From Martelella mediterranea (GTDB lineage: Bacteria > Pseudomonadota > Alphaproteobacteria > Rhizobiales > Rhizobiaceae), in the NCBI GenBank assembly GCA_003001975.1, contig PVUG01000001.1, positions 124,001 through 188,000 of the forward strand: 64,000 nt of DNA. The letters run 5' to 3'. Position numbers and translations under genes: made by a program. Shown piece after piece: positions 11,960 through 22,694 of this stretch. Below the pieces are notes generated by a model. That model searched no databases and was not told the origin of the DNA. It saw only the letters and a program-made list of their open reading frames with translations. How positions within the stretch are numbered: position 1 is the stretch's first letter; every line of letters starts with the position of its first letter.

Positions 11960-12036
11960 TGGCGCGAGTGACGGGGCTCGAACCCGCGACCTCCGGCGTG
12001 ACAGGCCGGCACTCTAACCAGCTGAGCTACACCCGC
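11960..12036 (-). tRNA. tRNA-Asp (anticodon GTC)
   Basis: The 77-base gene includes an encoded CCA. The acceptor arms GCGGGTG and CACTCGC pair over seven positions with one G-T. The anticodon stem-loop GGCCTGTCACGCC gives anticodon GTC for aspartate. The D-loop (AGCTCAGCTGGTTAGAG) and T-loop (GGTTCGAGCCC) are standard. Confidence 0.97.
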
Positions 12037-12316
12037 GCATTTTCGCCGTTTCAGGGTCAAACGCTTGTTTTCGTGAGCGCTTGTCTGTCTGGCGTGAGCG
12101 GCTGTTTAAGGGGGACGCCTGCCACTGTCAAGCAGCTTGTCACGCATTTCTGCTTTTTTTACGCGGCCAATTTCAAGACCCCCGCAAAACCGGGAAAACC
12201 GCCGTCAAAAAAATGCGCCTCTATAAGATCAGGCCGCAGCACACCGACGGCGAAAACCACCATCATGGCCGCCCCGGCCAAAGAGCGATTCACTTTTCAC
12301 CTATCCGTCACTCACA

Positions 12317-12578
12317 CCAGGAGTCGATGATTAGGACTCATATGACAGGAGCGATTTTGAAAGCGGCCAGGCGAAAGCCGCAGTCGTAGCCCTAGCGACA
12401 GTGAGGATTTTCAACGCCGCAGGCTTTCAAAAGCGCCCTGCCCTTTAAGGGTGCGACTGGACTGGCCGCCGAGGGCGTCAAAATCTCGCGCTATGCTCCG
12501 GCATCGCTCTCACGGCATTTTCCTGCTCGCACAGCCATTCCAGCACGCATCATATGGCTCCCAATCATCGACTCTTGG
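12317..12578. mobile_element. MITE-like inverted-repeat element, copy 1
   Basis: A 262-base noncoding element bounded by imperfect terminal inverted repeats. The left end starts CCAGGAGTCGATGATTAG and the right end, reverse-complemented, starts CCAAGAGTCGATGATTGG; both continue to a shared CATATGA. The interior matches the copy at 46105-46367 along its whole length, by eye roughly 85 percent. The same dinucleotide CA flanks both ends. There is no open frame of note and no transposase nearby, so it would need help from elsewhere to move. It sits between tRNA-Asp and tRNA-Val. Confidence 0.8.
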
Positions 12579-12681
12579 CACTACACACGGCAGCGTCTTT
12601 TTGAAAAAAATTGCAGATTCCGCGAAAACCCTCTTGCGGTTTCCGCGCGTTCCGCATATTTCACGCCTCACCAACGCGGTC

Positions 12682-12757
12682 GGGCGATTAGCTCAGTTGG
12701 TAGAGCGCCTCGTTTACACCGAGGATGTCGGGAGTTCGAGCCTCTCATCGCCCACCA
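12682..12757 (+). tRNA. tRNA-Val (anticodon TAC)
   Basis: A 76-base gene with encoded CCA. Acceptor arms GGGCGAT and ATCGCCC pair perfectly. The anticodon arm CCTCGTTTACACCGAGG gives anticodon TAC for valine. D-loop AGCTCAGTTGGTAGAG and T-loop AGTTCGAGCCT are standard. It is transcribed away from tRNA-Asp. Confidence 0.97.
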
Positions 12758-13085
12758 TTCTTTTCCCTTTCTTCCTTTTCAGCATTCGAAACCGTAACAT
12801 CGCGGTTCGGATTTTCGGCACGCTTTGCTTTCAGGCTATCCGGTTATGAATCGCATCGACGAAGGCGGCTTTTGTCACCGGACGGCGCTGCCACGCAGAA
12901 TACGGGAAGGCCACGTTCATGCGCCGGACCTTTCGGCAAATAGAACTTTTCTAATAAAGCATAATATAAATCACACAAACGACCTCCCATACCCTAAACA
13001 CCGACAATAAATTTCAAGAATGTTCAACTTGATTGCGCTGCCATTCAGGACTATTCTTTCGCGCATCACGGGGGAGTCGATTATT
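12758..13085. other. Intergenic stretch after tRNA-Val
   Basis: The 328 bases hold no gene I can support. A run of pyrimidines follows tRNA-Val (TTCTTTTCCCTTTCTTCC), plausibly part of its termination. The last 130 bases are notably AT-rich for this genome (AATAAAGCATAATATAAATC), fitting a promoter region for the small zinc-ribbon gene. Confidence 0.4.
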
Positions 13086-13313
13086 ATGGCCCATTACAAG
13101 TGTTCCGATTGCTTGATGGTGCAGGATACCGGGCGCGTTTGCCGTCGGTGCGGAAGTTACAGCCTTGCGGCGCTTGAGACGCATAGCGGTGCTGCCGACG
13201 AGCGCGAGCAGAACACCCAGGTGCCCGCGGCGACGTCGTTCAACATGCCGGTATGGATCTCCTTTTTCGGGATCGCCATCCTGACCAGTTATCTGCTGAT
13301 CTTTCATATGTAG
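13086..13313 (+). CDS. Small zinc-ribbon protein with C-terminal membrane helix
   Basis: A 75-residue protein of unknown function. The N-terminus has two CxxC pairs (CSDCLMVQDTGRVCRRC, residues about 5-21), a typical zinc ribbon. A polar linker follows, and then a hydrophobic C-terminal helix (VWISFFGIAILTSYLLIF), suggesting a tail-anchored inner-membrane protein with the zinc ribbon in the cytoplasm. I chose the ATG at 13086, which has GGGGGAG about 9 bases upstream; the longer frame from 13020 has no such site. It is monocistronic as far as can be seen. The intact motif and good ribosome-binding site argue that it is real. Confidence 0.6.
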   Translation: MAHYKCSDCLMVQDTGRVCRRCGSYSLAALETHSGAADEREQNTQVPAATSFNMPVWISFFGIAILTSYLLIFHM

Positions 13314-13664
13314 CGACGGCAGGTCGCCGGTGTCGGCAGAAAGACGGTGGTTGCGCTGACCGCTTGGCAGCGGACACGCCGTGTCACGCGTTGGTTTCCT
13401 CGCCAGCGGGCGGCAACGGCACCGTCTTCGAAGGTGTATGGCAAGGAGATATGCTTATCTGGCCGACTCGCAGGGCCGGCTGGCTGCTGCATGGAGAAAA
13501 AGCCAGCGAGGCCGCTTTCGCCGTACTGCACGGATCATTTCACGCGCAGCGCATTATTCGCAGGATGCGGGATTACATGCAGCGGATGCACGGCGCGGCG
13601 GCAGAGCCAATAAAGCCGCCACACAGGGAAGATGCTTCAATCCTGTTTCCGAAATCGGGCCAGA
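13314..13664. other. Intergenic stretch without recognisable gene
   Basis: These 351 bases lie between the zinc-ribbon gene and the converging hlyU. Several short frames overlap here in different phases, but none has a recognisable domain, a good ribosome-binding site or a convincing start. I see no repeat or RNA gene. Confidence 0.4.
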
Positions 13665-13991
13665 TCAGGCCGTGCGATTCTTTTCGCCGTCGGAAAACAG
13701 AGACTTGCCGTTCTGGTCGATGATCTGCTTGCCCTTTTTCAGGCTCCACTCAATCGCTTCGTCCTGAGAGGCAAACAGGTCGGCGCGAATGAAGGTGCGG
13801 ACCAATGTTTCCTCGCCGACTTCCTTCTCGATGCGGCCCTGAAGCCGGTATTGCGCGCCTTCCTTCACCGGCTCGGCGAAGATGATGCACTCCTCATGGA
13901 CGATCGACTTGACGGCCTGATCGTTCTCCTGGCCGCCGCCGCCGGGGCCACCGGAAAACAGAGAACCGAGCTTCGAGAAAAACGATGCCAT
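13665..13991 (-). CDS. HlyU-family protein
   Basis: A 108-residue protein of the HlyU family, named after the Vibrio haemolysin activator, though rhizobial members are uncharacterised and their role as transcription regulators is not shown. The N-terminus (MASFFSKLGSLFSGGPGGGG) leads into a compact domain of about 75 residues with the conserved ECIIFAEPVKEGAQYRLQGRI and FIRADLFASQDEAIEWSLKKG. The ATG at 13991 has GGGAG 8 bases upstream. It precedes ilvA on the minus strand only by map position; ilvA lies upstream of it in transcription, with about 100 bases between them. Confidence 0.85.
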   Translation of the reverse strand: MASFFSKLGSLFSGGPGGGGQENDQAVKSIVHEECIIFAEPVKEGAQYRLQGRIEKEVGEETLVRTFIRADLFASQDEAIEWSLKKGKQIIDQNGKSLFSDGEKNRTA

Positions 13992-14092
13992 AGAAACAAC
14001 TCCCTTTTTTGCGTTCTTAACCGATCAACCCCGGTTTCGCCAGCCTTGCACACCGAATTTAAGCGCAATGCAAACGCGGCATGCCGCCGCGC

Positions 14093-15343
14093 TCAGATGA
14101 TCAGGTTCGCCAGAATTTCGTTTTCGGTAATGTCCTGATATTTGAGGCCACTTGCCGTCATCTTCTCGAACAATGCCGCAAAATTCTCCGGTTCCGCCGT
14201 TTCGATGCCGATCAGGATCGATCCGAAATTGCGGGCGGATTTTTTCAGATATTCAAACCGGGCAATATCGTCGTGCGGGCCAAGCAGGCCGAGAAAATCC
14301 TTCAGCGCACCCGGTCGCTGCGGCAGGCGCAGGATGAAATATTTCTTCAGCCCGGAATAGCGCATCGCCCTTTCTTTCACGTCCGGCAGGCGGTCGAAAT
14401 CGAAATTGCCGCCGGAGACCAGAACGACGATCCTGCGGCCGCGCACCTGTTCGGGCGAAAGCATGCCAAGCGCGGTCAGCGCCAGCGCGCCGGCGGGCTC
14501 GAGCACGACCCCCTCGACATTCAGCATTTCCGTCATCGTCACGCAGATCGCATTTTCCGGCACAAGCGTCACCTGTTGGGCGGAAAACCGGCTCAATGCG
14601 GCAAAATTGGCCTCGCCGATCCGCGCAACGGCCGCGCCGTCAACGAAATTGTCGACCTCGTCCAGCGTGACGATTTCTCCCGCCTCCAGAGAACGCCTGA
14701 GGCTCGGCGCGCCGGAGGGCTCGGCAAACAGGAAGGCATCGGGCGCAAGCCGCCCTTCGAAATATCCCGTAACGCCGGCCGAAAGCCCGCCGCCGCCGAC
14801 AGGCATCACGATCAGGTCGGGCAGTTCCTCCGCCTCCGGCCATGCGGCCTCGATTTCGGCTGCCACGCTTGCCTGCCCCTCGATGATATCCGGGTCGTCG
14901 AAGGGCGGCACCATCACCCCGTCATTTGCTGCCACGAAATCCCTGGCGGCCGCATAGCAGACGTCGAAAATATCGCCGACAAGTTCGATTCGTATATTGC
15001 CGCCCCCGAAAATGCGGGTCTTGTCGATCTTCTGCTGCGGCGTGGTCACCGGCATGAAGACGACGCCCTGAACCCCGAAATGGCTGCAGCAATAGGCAAA
15101 GCCCTGGGCATGGTTGCCGGCCGAGGCGCAGGCGAACACCTTGTCGCCCCCGCCTTCGGCCATGCGTTTGCGCATGAAGTTGAAGGCCCCGCGCAGCTTG
15201 TAGGAACGCACAGGCGTCAGGTCCTCGCGTTTCAGATAGATGTCGGCATCAAATTGTGCGCTCAGATGCGCATTGCGCTGGAGCGGTGTCGGTTCGAACA
15301 GGCTTCTGAGTGCTGTGGTCGCTTCTTGAACTTGATCGCGCAT
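14093..15343 (-). CDS. ilvA: Threonine ammonia-lyase (threonine dehydratase)
   Basis: A PLP enzyme that deaminates threonine to 2-oxobutanoate, the first committed step to isoleucine. It has 416 residues from the ATG at 15343, preceded by GGAAG at 8 bases; the ATG five codons upstream lacks a ribosome-binding site. The PLP lysine is in SYKLRGAFNF (about residue 49) and the phosphate loop is VGGGGLSAG (about residue 190). The last 80 or so residues form a single ACT-like regulatory domain (RPGALKDFLGLLG onward), so one regulatory domain is present and not the two of E. coli IlvA. Divergent from trkH. Confidence 0.93.
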   Translation of the reverse strand: MRDQVQEATTALRSLFEPTPLQRNAHLSAQFDADIYLKREDLTPVRSYKLRGAFNFMRKRMAEGGGDKVFACASAGNHAQGFAYCCSHFGVQGVVFMPVTTPQQKIDKTRIFGGGNIRIELVGDIFDVCYAAARDFVAANDGVMVPPFDDPDIIEGQASVAAEIEAAWPEAEELPDLIVMPVGGGGLSAGVTGYFEGRLAPDAFLFAEPSGAPSLRRSLEAGEIVTLDEVDNFVDGAAVARIGEANFAALSRFSAQQVTLVPENAICVTMTEMLNVEGVVLEPAGALALTALGMLSPEQVRGRRIVVLVSGGNFDFDRLPDVKERAMRYSGLKKYFILRLPQRPGALKDFLGLLGPHDDIARFEYLKKSARNFGSILIGIETAEPENFAALFEKMTASGLKYQDITENEILANLII

Positions 15344-15447
15344 TCTGGTGCTTCCCATTGAGTTTGTGCCGCTACACCGCTATGGCATAGATCGCGGGTT
15401 TGGAAAAACCCCGCTCATGACACTGAGTATGACAGGGTACGGTCTCC

Positions 15448-16902
15448 TTGAACGCCACTCTATTGCGGTCAGCCTTTTATATTGCGGCCATCTGCGGGAT
15501 CTATCTTGCCGCCGCGATGTTCGTACCGGCCATGGCCGACCTCTATTACGCGAATGACGATTGGCAGGTCTTCGCCATTTGCGGCTTCATGGTCGGCGGC
15601 ACCAGCCTTGTCACCGCTGTGGCGATGCGCGGCAACCCGCCGCCATTCAGCCGGCGACTGGGCTTCTTCCTCGTCAATCTGCTGTGGATCACCTTTGCGC
15701 TGGTCGGCTCGATCCCGATTTACCTCGCACGCGAAGACCTTACCTTTGCGCAGGCGCTGTTCGAGGCGGTCTCCGCCATCACCACGACTGGCTCGACCGT
15801 TTTGACAGGACTGGACGATTCGGCGCCCGGTCTTCTGCTCTGGCGTTCGCTGCTGCAATGGATGGGCGGTATCGGGATTGTTGCTCTCGGGTTGTTCATC
15901 CTGCCGTTCCTGCGCATCGGCGGCATGGCCTTCTTCAAGATGGAATCGTCGGATACCAGCGACAAGCCGTTCGCCCGCATGGCAAGCTTCACCCGGGCCT
16001 TCCTCGCCATTTATGTCGGCATCACCATCGCCTGTGCCGTGGCTTACGATCTCGCCGGCATGTCGCATTTCGATGCCGTCAACCACGCGTTGACGACGGT
16101 GGCGACCGGCGGGTTTTCCACACATGATGCGTCGTTCGGCTATTTCGACAGCCCTGCCCTGCTGTTGATTTCCAGCTTCTTCATGATGCTGTGCAGCCTG
16201 CCGTTTTCGATCCTGATCCTGTTCGTGGTCCGCGGCCGTCTCGATACGCTGCGCGATCCGCAGATCATGCTGTTCCTGTCCTATCTGGCGATGGCCACCT
16301 TCGTGCTGGCGCTTTATATCAGCCTGGACGGGCAGATGGATTTCGTGAATGCGCTGATACAGTCTTACTTCAATGTGTCATCGATCCTCTCGACGACGGG
16401 TTACGCCAGCACCGATTACACACAGTGGGGCGCGTTTGCCATCGTGCTGGTGTTCTTCCTGATGTTTATGGGCGGATGCTCCGGTTCGACGGCAGGCGGG
16501 ATCAAGGCCTATCGTTTTCTGATTCTCTACAACATGCTGTCGACCGGCATGAAAAAGCTGATCTATCCGAATGCCGTCTATTCGATCCGTTACGGGCGGC
16601 TGAGCGTCGATTCGGAAACGCAGCGCGCCGTCTCGATGTTCTTTTCAGCCTTCATCCTTCTGTGGGCGTTCGGCAGCATTGCCATGGCGGCTTTCGGCTA
16701 TGACCTGATCACTGCCATTTCCTCGGTGCTGACCGCGCTTTCGAATGTCGGCCCGGGACTGGGAGACATCATTGGCCCGGCCGGCAATTTTGCCACCTTC
16801 GCCGATCCGGAGCTTTACCTCCTGTCGGTGCTGATGCTGCTTGGCCGTCTTGAAATCCTCACCGTCGCCGTGATCCTGATGCCGATGTACTGGCGCGGGT
16901 AA
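15448..16902 (+). CDS. trkH: Trk/Ktr-type potassium transport membrane protein
   Basis: Membrane subunit of a K+ uptake system, 484 residues with about ten hydrophobic helices arranged as four M1-P-M2 units. Selectivity-filter-like glycine loops are visible as AITTTGSTVL, TTVATGGFSTHD, ILSTTGYASTD and TALSNVGPGLGDI. The start is a TTG at 15448 giving LNATLLRSAFYIAAI, which fits family N-termini; no ATG is in frame upstream. The cytoplasmic partner TrkA is not in this window. Confidence 0.92.
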   Translation: MNATLLRSAFYIAAICGIYLAAAMFVPAMADLYYANDDWQVFAICGFMVGGTSLVTAVAMRGNPPPFSRRLGFFLVNLLWITFALVGSIPIYLAREDLTFAQALFEAVSAITTTGSTVLTGLDDSAPGLLLWRSLLQWMGGIGIVALGLFILPFLRIGGMAFFKMESSDTSDKPFARMASFTRAFLAIYVGITIACAVAYDLAGMSHFDAVNHALTTVATGGFSTHDASFGYFDSPALLLISSFFMMLCSLPFSILILFVVRGRLDTLRDPQIMLFLSYLAMATFVLALYISLDGQMDFVNALIQSYFNVSSILSTTGYASTDYTQWGAFAIVLVFFLMFMGGCSGSTAGGIKAYRFLILYNMLSTGMKKLIYPNAVYSIRYGRLSVDSETQRAVSMFFSAFILLWAFGSIAMAAFGYDLITAISSVLTALSNVGPGLGDIIGPAGNFATFADPELYLLSVLMLLGRLEILTVAVILMPMYWRG

Positions 16903-17032
16903 TCCGCAGCCGTCATCTGTCAGCGGAAAACCGTGCGCGGGCGGTGGAGAAGCTTCCATTTCAGCGTGAACCGCTTTATTGAGGGGCGAAAACGCGCGAA
17001 CGTCGAAAACCAATGCGGGATGCTCTTGTCTC

Positions 17033-19294
<2,262 letters not shown>

Positions 19295-19296
19295 AT

Positions 19297-19530
19297 ATGG
19301 CAATGAACGCGGGCGAAATCGAAGACATGATCAAGGCTGCAATCCCGGACGCCACGGTCACGATCAGGGATCTGGCAGGCGACGGCGATCACTTTGCTGC
19401 CGAAGTTGTGTCGGAAAGCTTCCGGGGCAAGACCAGGGTGCAGCAGCACCAGATGGTTTATGATGCCCTGCAGGGAAACATGGGCGATGCGCTGCACGCT
19501 CTTGCCCTGCAGACTTCGGCGCCACAATAA
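19297..19530 (+). CDS. bolA: BolA-family protein
   Basis: A 77-residue protein of the BolA/YrbA family, which pairs with monothiol glutaredoxins to bridge [2Fe-2S] clusters. The conserved stretch VSESFRGKTRVQQHQMVYDAL contains the invariant histidine. It starts 2 bases after the purL stop, so it is co-translated with purL, and the glutaredoxin partner gene lies 135 bases downstream. That gene order is known from many alphaproteobacteria and supports a BolA-Grx complex in iron-sulfur homeostasis. Confidence 0.93.
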   Translation: MAMNAGEIEDMIKAAIPDATVTIRDLAGDGDHFAAEVVSESFRGKTRVQQHQMVYDALQGNMGDALHALALQTSAPQ

Positions 19531-19665
19531 GCGCGTACCGGTTCGTTTTCGACCTGTCGCGGTCAATTCGCCGGCCTGGGGGCTTGGCGGTTGTAAATCG
19601 ATCGATTATATGCTGAAAGCAAATAAACGCTACGGATCTTGAACCCGTATGTGAAAGGATTACGC

Positions 19666-20001
19666 ATGAGTGACATCAACGCCTACATCAAGAGCGAAGT
19701 CGACGGTAACGATGTCGTCGTCTTCATGAAGGGCACACCGCAGTTTCCGCAGTGTGGTTTCTCCGGTCAGGTCGTTCAGATTCTCGACTATCTCGGCGTC
19801 GACTACAAAGGCATCAACGTGCTGGCCGACGGCGACCTGCGCCAGGGCATCAAGGACTATTCCAACTGGCCGACCATTCCCCAGCTCTACGTCAAGGGCG
19901 AGTTTGTCGGCGGCTGTGATATCGTACGCGAGATGTTCCAGGCGGGCGAATTGCAGGAACACCTGTCATCCAAGGGTGTCGCCGTCAGCGGCGCGGCCTG
20001 A
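19666..20001 (+). CDS. grxD: Monothiol glutaredoxin, Grx4 type
   Basis: A 111-residue CGFS-type glutaredoxin involved in [2Fe-2S] transfer. The active site [10 protein letters not shown] is at about residues 25-34, and the glutathione-binding [19 protein letters not shown] follows. I chose the ATG at 19666 ([12 protein letters not shown]), preceded by AAAGGA at about 9 bases; the frame extends nine codons further upstream. It follows bolA on the same strand. Confidence 0.96.
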   Translation: MSDINAYIKSEVDGNDVVVFMKGTPQFPQCGFSGQVVQILDYLGVDYKGINVLADGDLRQGIKDYSNWPTIPQLYVKGEFVGGCDIVREMFQAGELQEHLSSKGVAVSGAA

Positions 20002-20168
20002 GACCGGGCGTCGGCTTTTTCACAAGGAAAGCCGGCCGGAGGGCGCCGCGCCAAGCGGCTGCCCGGACATGCTCTGCATTTGTTTGGGTACAGGCGTCGC
20101 TCTAGCGGCGCCTTCTTTTGCTTTCAGGATTATTCGTTTTGACAGATACGTTACAGAGATCGGGACCA

Positions 20169-21389
20169 ATGGTCCGAAAAGCACCGGGAAAATGGGAACT
20201 GGTCGCGATGATGGCCGGGTTGATGGCGCTCAACGCGCTGGCCATCGACATCATGCTGCCCGGCCTGAAACAGATTGGCGCCAGCCTCGGCGTCGAGGCG
20301 GCAAATCAGCATCAGTTCATCATCACCTCCTATGTGCTCGGTTTCGGCATAGCCCAGCTCGCCTACGGCCCGCTTGCCGACCGTTTCGGCCGCAAACTGC
20401 CGCTTCTGGTGGGGCTGGCAATCTATTTCGCCGGCGCCGTCACCTGTGCCTTTGTGCCGACATTTACGGCATTGCTGCTTGTGCGCTTCTGCCAGGGACT
20501 GGGCGCGGCAGCCACGCGCGTCATTTCCGTTGCCGTGGTGCGTGACCTTTACGGCGGGCGCAAGATGGCCGAGATCATGTCGCTGATCATGATGGTGTTC
20601 ATGATCATCCCCGTGATTGCACCGTCAATCGGCCAGACGATCATGTTTCTCGGCGACTGGCATCTGGTTTTCGTGTTCCTCGGTCTGGCCGCACTGGGCA
20701 ATTTCTTCTGGGTGACGTTCCGTCTGCCTGAAACCCAGCATCCCGAAGATGTCATCCAACTGACGCCGAAGGCTGTCGCCCACAGCTTCCTCTACGTGCT
20801 GAGCCATCGTGTTGCCCTGTTCTACACGCTGGCGACCACCTTCATCATGGCCTGCATCTTCGGTTTCGTGACCTCGGCACAGCAGGTCTATATCGACATA
20901 TACGGGCTTGGTGCGCTGTTTCCCCTGGCATTTGCCGGCATCGGCGTCACCATGGCGGCATCGTCTCTGGCCAATTCCCGCATTGTCGGCAAGATCGGTA
21001 TGCGCAGGCTTTCCCACGGCGCGCTGATCGGCTTTGTCCTGACAAACGGCGTCTGGCTCGCCATCGACCTGATATTCGCCGGCGCCATGCCGTTCGTGCT
21101 GTTCTATCTGATCTTCATGATCGCCTGGTTCCAGTTCGGCTGGATCGCGCCGAACTTCAACGCGCTGGCGATGGAGCCGCTCGGCCATGTGGCCGGTGCA
21201 GCCTCATCCGTTCTCGGGTTTGCCAGCACGGCCGGTTCCGCGCTTCTCGGCGCGATGATCGGGCTGTCCTTCAACGGCACGACGACACCGATGATCGCCG
21301 GGTTCTTCGTCTTCGCCCTCGTTGCGCTGGGCCTGACGCTGATTGCGGAAAAAGGAAAGCTTTTCCAACCACATAATCCAGAAGTCTGA
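20169..21389 (+). CDS. Bcr/CflA-family MFS drug efflux transporter (copy 1)
   Basis: A proton-coupled exporter of the DHA1 12-helix group, about 406 residues from the ATG at 20169; TTG codons at 20139 and 20118 are alternative starts and none has a strong ribosome-binding site. Motif A of the family is visible as YGPLADRFGRKLPLL and motif C-like sequence as MVFMIIPVIAPSIGQ. The substrate is unknown. It is followed by a GC-rich hairpin and then by a close paralogue, with near-identical stretches such as KWELVAMMAGLMALNALAID and the C-terminal KGKLFQPHNPEV. Confidence 0.9.
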   Translation: MVRKAPGKWELVAMMAGLMALNALAIDIMLPGLKQIGASLGVEAANQHQFIITSYVLGFGIAQLAYGPLADRFGRKLPLLVGLAIYFAGAVTCAFVPTFTALLLVRFCQGLGAAATRVISVAVVRDLYGGRKMAEIMSLIMMVFMIIPVIAPSIGQTIMFLGDWHLVFVFLGLAALGNFFWVTFRLPETQHPEDVIQLTPKAVAHSFLYVLSHRVALFYTLATTFIMACIFGFVTSAQQVYIDIYGLGALFPLAFAGIGVTMAASSLANSRIVGKIGMRRLSHGALIGFVLTNGVWLAIDLIFAGAMPFVLFYLIFMIAWFQFGWIAPNFNALAMEPLGHVAGAASSVLGFASTAGSALLGAMIGLSFNGTTTPMIAGFFVFALVALGLTLIAEKGKLFQPHNPEV

Positions 21390-21397
21390 AGTCAATA

Positions 21398-21419
21398 CCC
21401 GGTTCCGGCTGGGACCGGG
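21398..21419 (+). terminator. Hairpin between the two MFS genes
   Basis: A nine-pair GC-rich stem (CCCGGTTCC with GGGACCGGG, one T-G pair) around the loop GGCT, starting 9 bases after the copy-1 stop. There is no T-run after it, so full termination is doubtful; it may pause transcription or protect the 3-prime end. Confidence 0.45.
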
Positions 21420-21443
21420 CCCTCCTCCCGAAAGTCCCCGCCC

Positions 21444-22694
21444 GTGACCTATGCCTCTCACCCCGAACACGCAACAATAACCGCCCGGCTCCCCAAATGG
21501 GAGCTGGTCGCCATGATGGCCGGATTGATGGCGCTCAATGCGCTCGCCATCGACATCATGCTCCCTGGCCTTCAGCAGATCGGCGCAAGCCTCGGCGTTG
21601 AAGAGGAAAACCGGCGACAGTTCATCGTCACCGCCTATGTTCTCGGCATGGGCTGCGGGCAATTGCTGTTCGGGCCGCTGTCCGACCGGTTCGGGCGCAA
21701 AATGCCTCTGCTTGCCGGTCTGGCTCTTTATCTCGCGACATCGGTTTGCGCCGCCTTCGTTCCCAGCTTCGCCCTGATGTTGTTCGTCCGGGTCATTCAG
21801 GGTGTAAGCTCGGCGGCAACCCGCGTGATCTCGATTTCAATCGTGCGCGATCTCTATGGCGGGCGGATGATGGCGGAAGTCATGTCGCTGATCATGATGG
21901 TGTTCATGATCATACCGATATTGGCGCCCTCGATCGGCGAGGTCATTCTGCTTGCCGGCGAATGGCACCTGATCTTTCTTTTTCTGGCGCTGTTTTCGTC
22001 GGCCATGTTTATCTGGACACTGACCCGGCTGCCGGAATCGCTCCACCCTTCCGACAGACGCCCCTTCAGCATCGCCTCGATTGCGGGCGGCTTCATGCTC
22101 GTGATCCGCAATCGCTCTGTGGCATTCTACATCCTGGCAACCACCTTCATTCAGGCCTGCATGTTCGGCTACATCACCTCGGCCCAGCAGATCTATATCG
22201 GCGTTTTCGATCTTGGAAAGCTGTTTCCGGTCGCGTTTGCAGGGCTTGGCATCACCATGTCCTGTTCGGCGCTGTTGAACTCGCGCCTTGTCGGCCGCTT
22301 CGGTATGCGGCGGCTGTCGCAGGCAGGCCTGATCATCTTCACCACGCTGATCGGGATATGGCTGGTGCTCGACCTTGCCTATGCGGGCGTGATGCCGTTC
22401 TGGCTGTTTTACACGATGTTCTGTCTCGCCTGGCTGCAATTCGGCATTCTCGGCGCCAATTTCAATTCCATGGCCATGGAGCCGCTCGGTCATGTCGCCG
22501 GCATCGGCTCCTCGGTCCTGGGCTTCACCAGCACCGCCGGGTCCGCGCTTATCGGTTCGCTCGTCGGCCAGTCGTTCAACGGTACCACCACGCCGCTGAT
22601 CACCGGGTTCTTCACCTTCGCTGTCGGCGCCTGCATTGCCACGGTGATCGCCGAACGCGGCAAACTGTTCCAGCCGCACAATCCCGAGGTCTGA
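21444..22694 (+). CDS. Bcr/CflA-family MFS drug efflux transporter (copy 2)
   Basis: A 416-residue paralogue of the preceding gene, same family and topology, with motif A as FGPLSDRFGRKMPLL and MVFMIIPILAPSIGE at the equivalent of motif C. It starts at GTG 21444 (MTYASHPEHATI), 54 bases after copy 1. The two proteins align end to end, differing mainly in loops and the middle helices, so this is a tandem duplication old enough for substrate divergence. The substrate is unknown. Confidence 0.9.
   Translation: MTYASHPEHATITARLPKWELVAMMAGLMALNALAIDIMLPGLQQIGASLGVEEENRRQFIVTAYVLGMGCGQLLFGPLSDRFGRKMPLLAGLALYLATSVCAAFVPSFALMLFVRVIQGVSSAATRVISISIVRDLYGGRMMAEVMSLIMMVFMIIPILAPSIGEVILLAGEWHLIFLFLALFSSAMFIWTLTRLPESLHPSDRRPFSIASIAGGFMLVIRNRSVAFYILATTFIQACMFGYITSAQQIYIGVFDLGKLFPVAFAGLGITMSCSALLNSRLVGRFGMRRLSQAGLIIFTTLIGIWLVLDLAYAGVMPFWLFYTMFCLAWLQFGILGANFNSMAMEPLGHVAGIGSSVLGFTSTAGSALIGSLVGQSFNGTTTPLITGFFTFAVGACIATVIAERGKLFQPHNPEV

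Noticed and set aside
12451-12849. A 132-codon frame containing tRNA-Val
   Set aside because: It reads through the inverted-repeat element and the tRNA gene, so it cannot be a real protein.
14081-15361. A long plus-strand frame opposite ilvA
   Set aside because: It is a shadow of the well-supported threonine dehydratase gene in the opposite strand, with no domain.
15359-15447. A possible riboswitch between ilvA and trkH
   Set aside because: Only 89 bases, no long conserved stem visible, and each gene has a simple promoter-sized gap.
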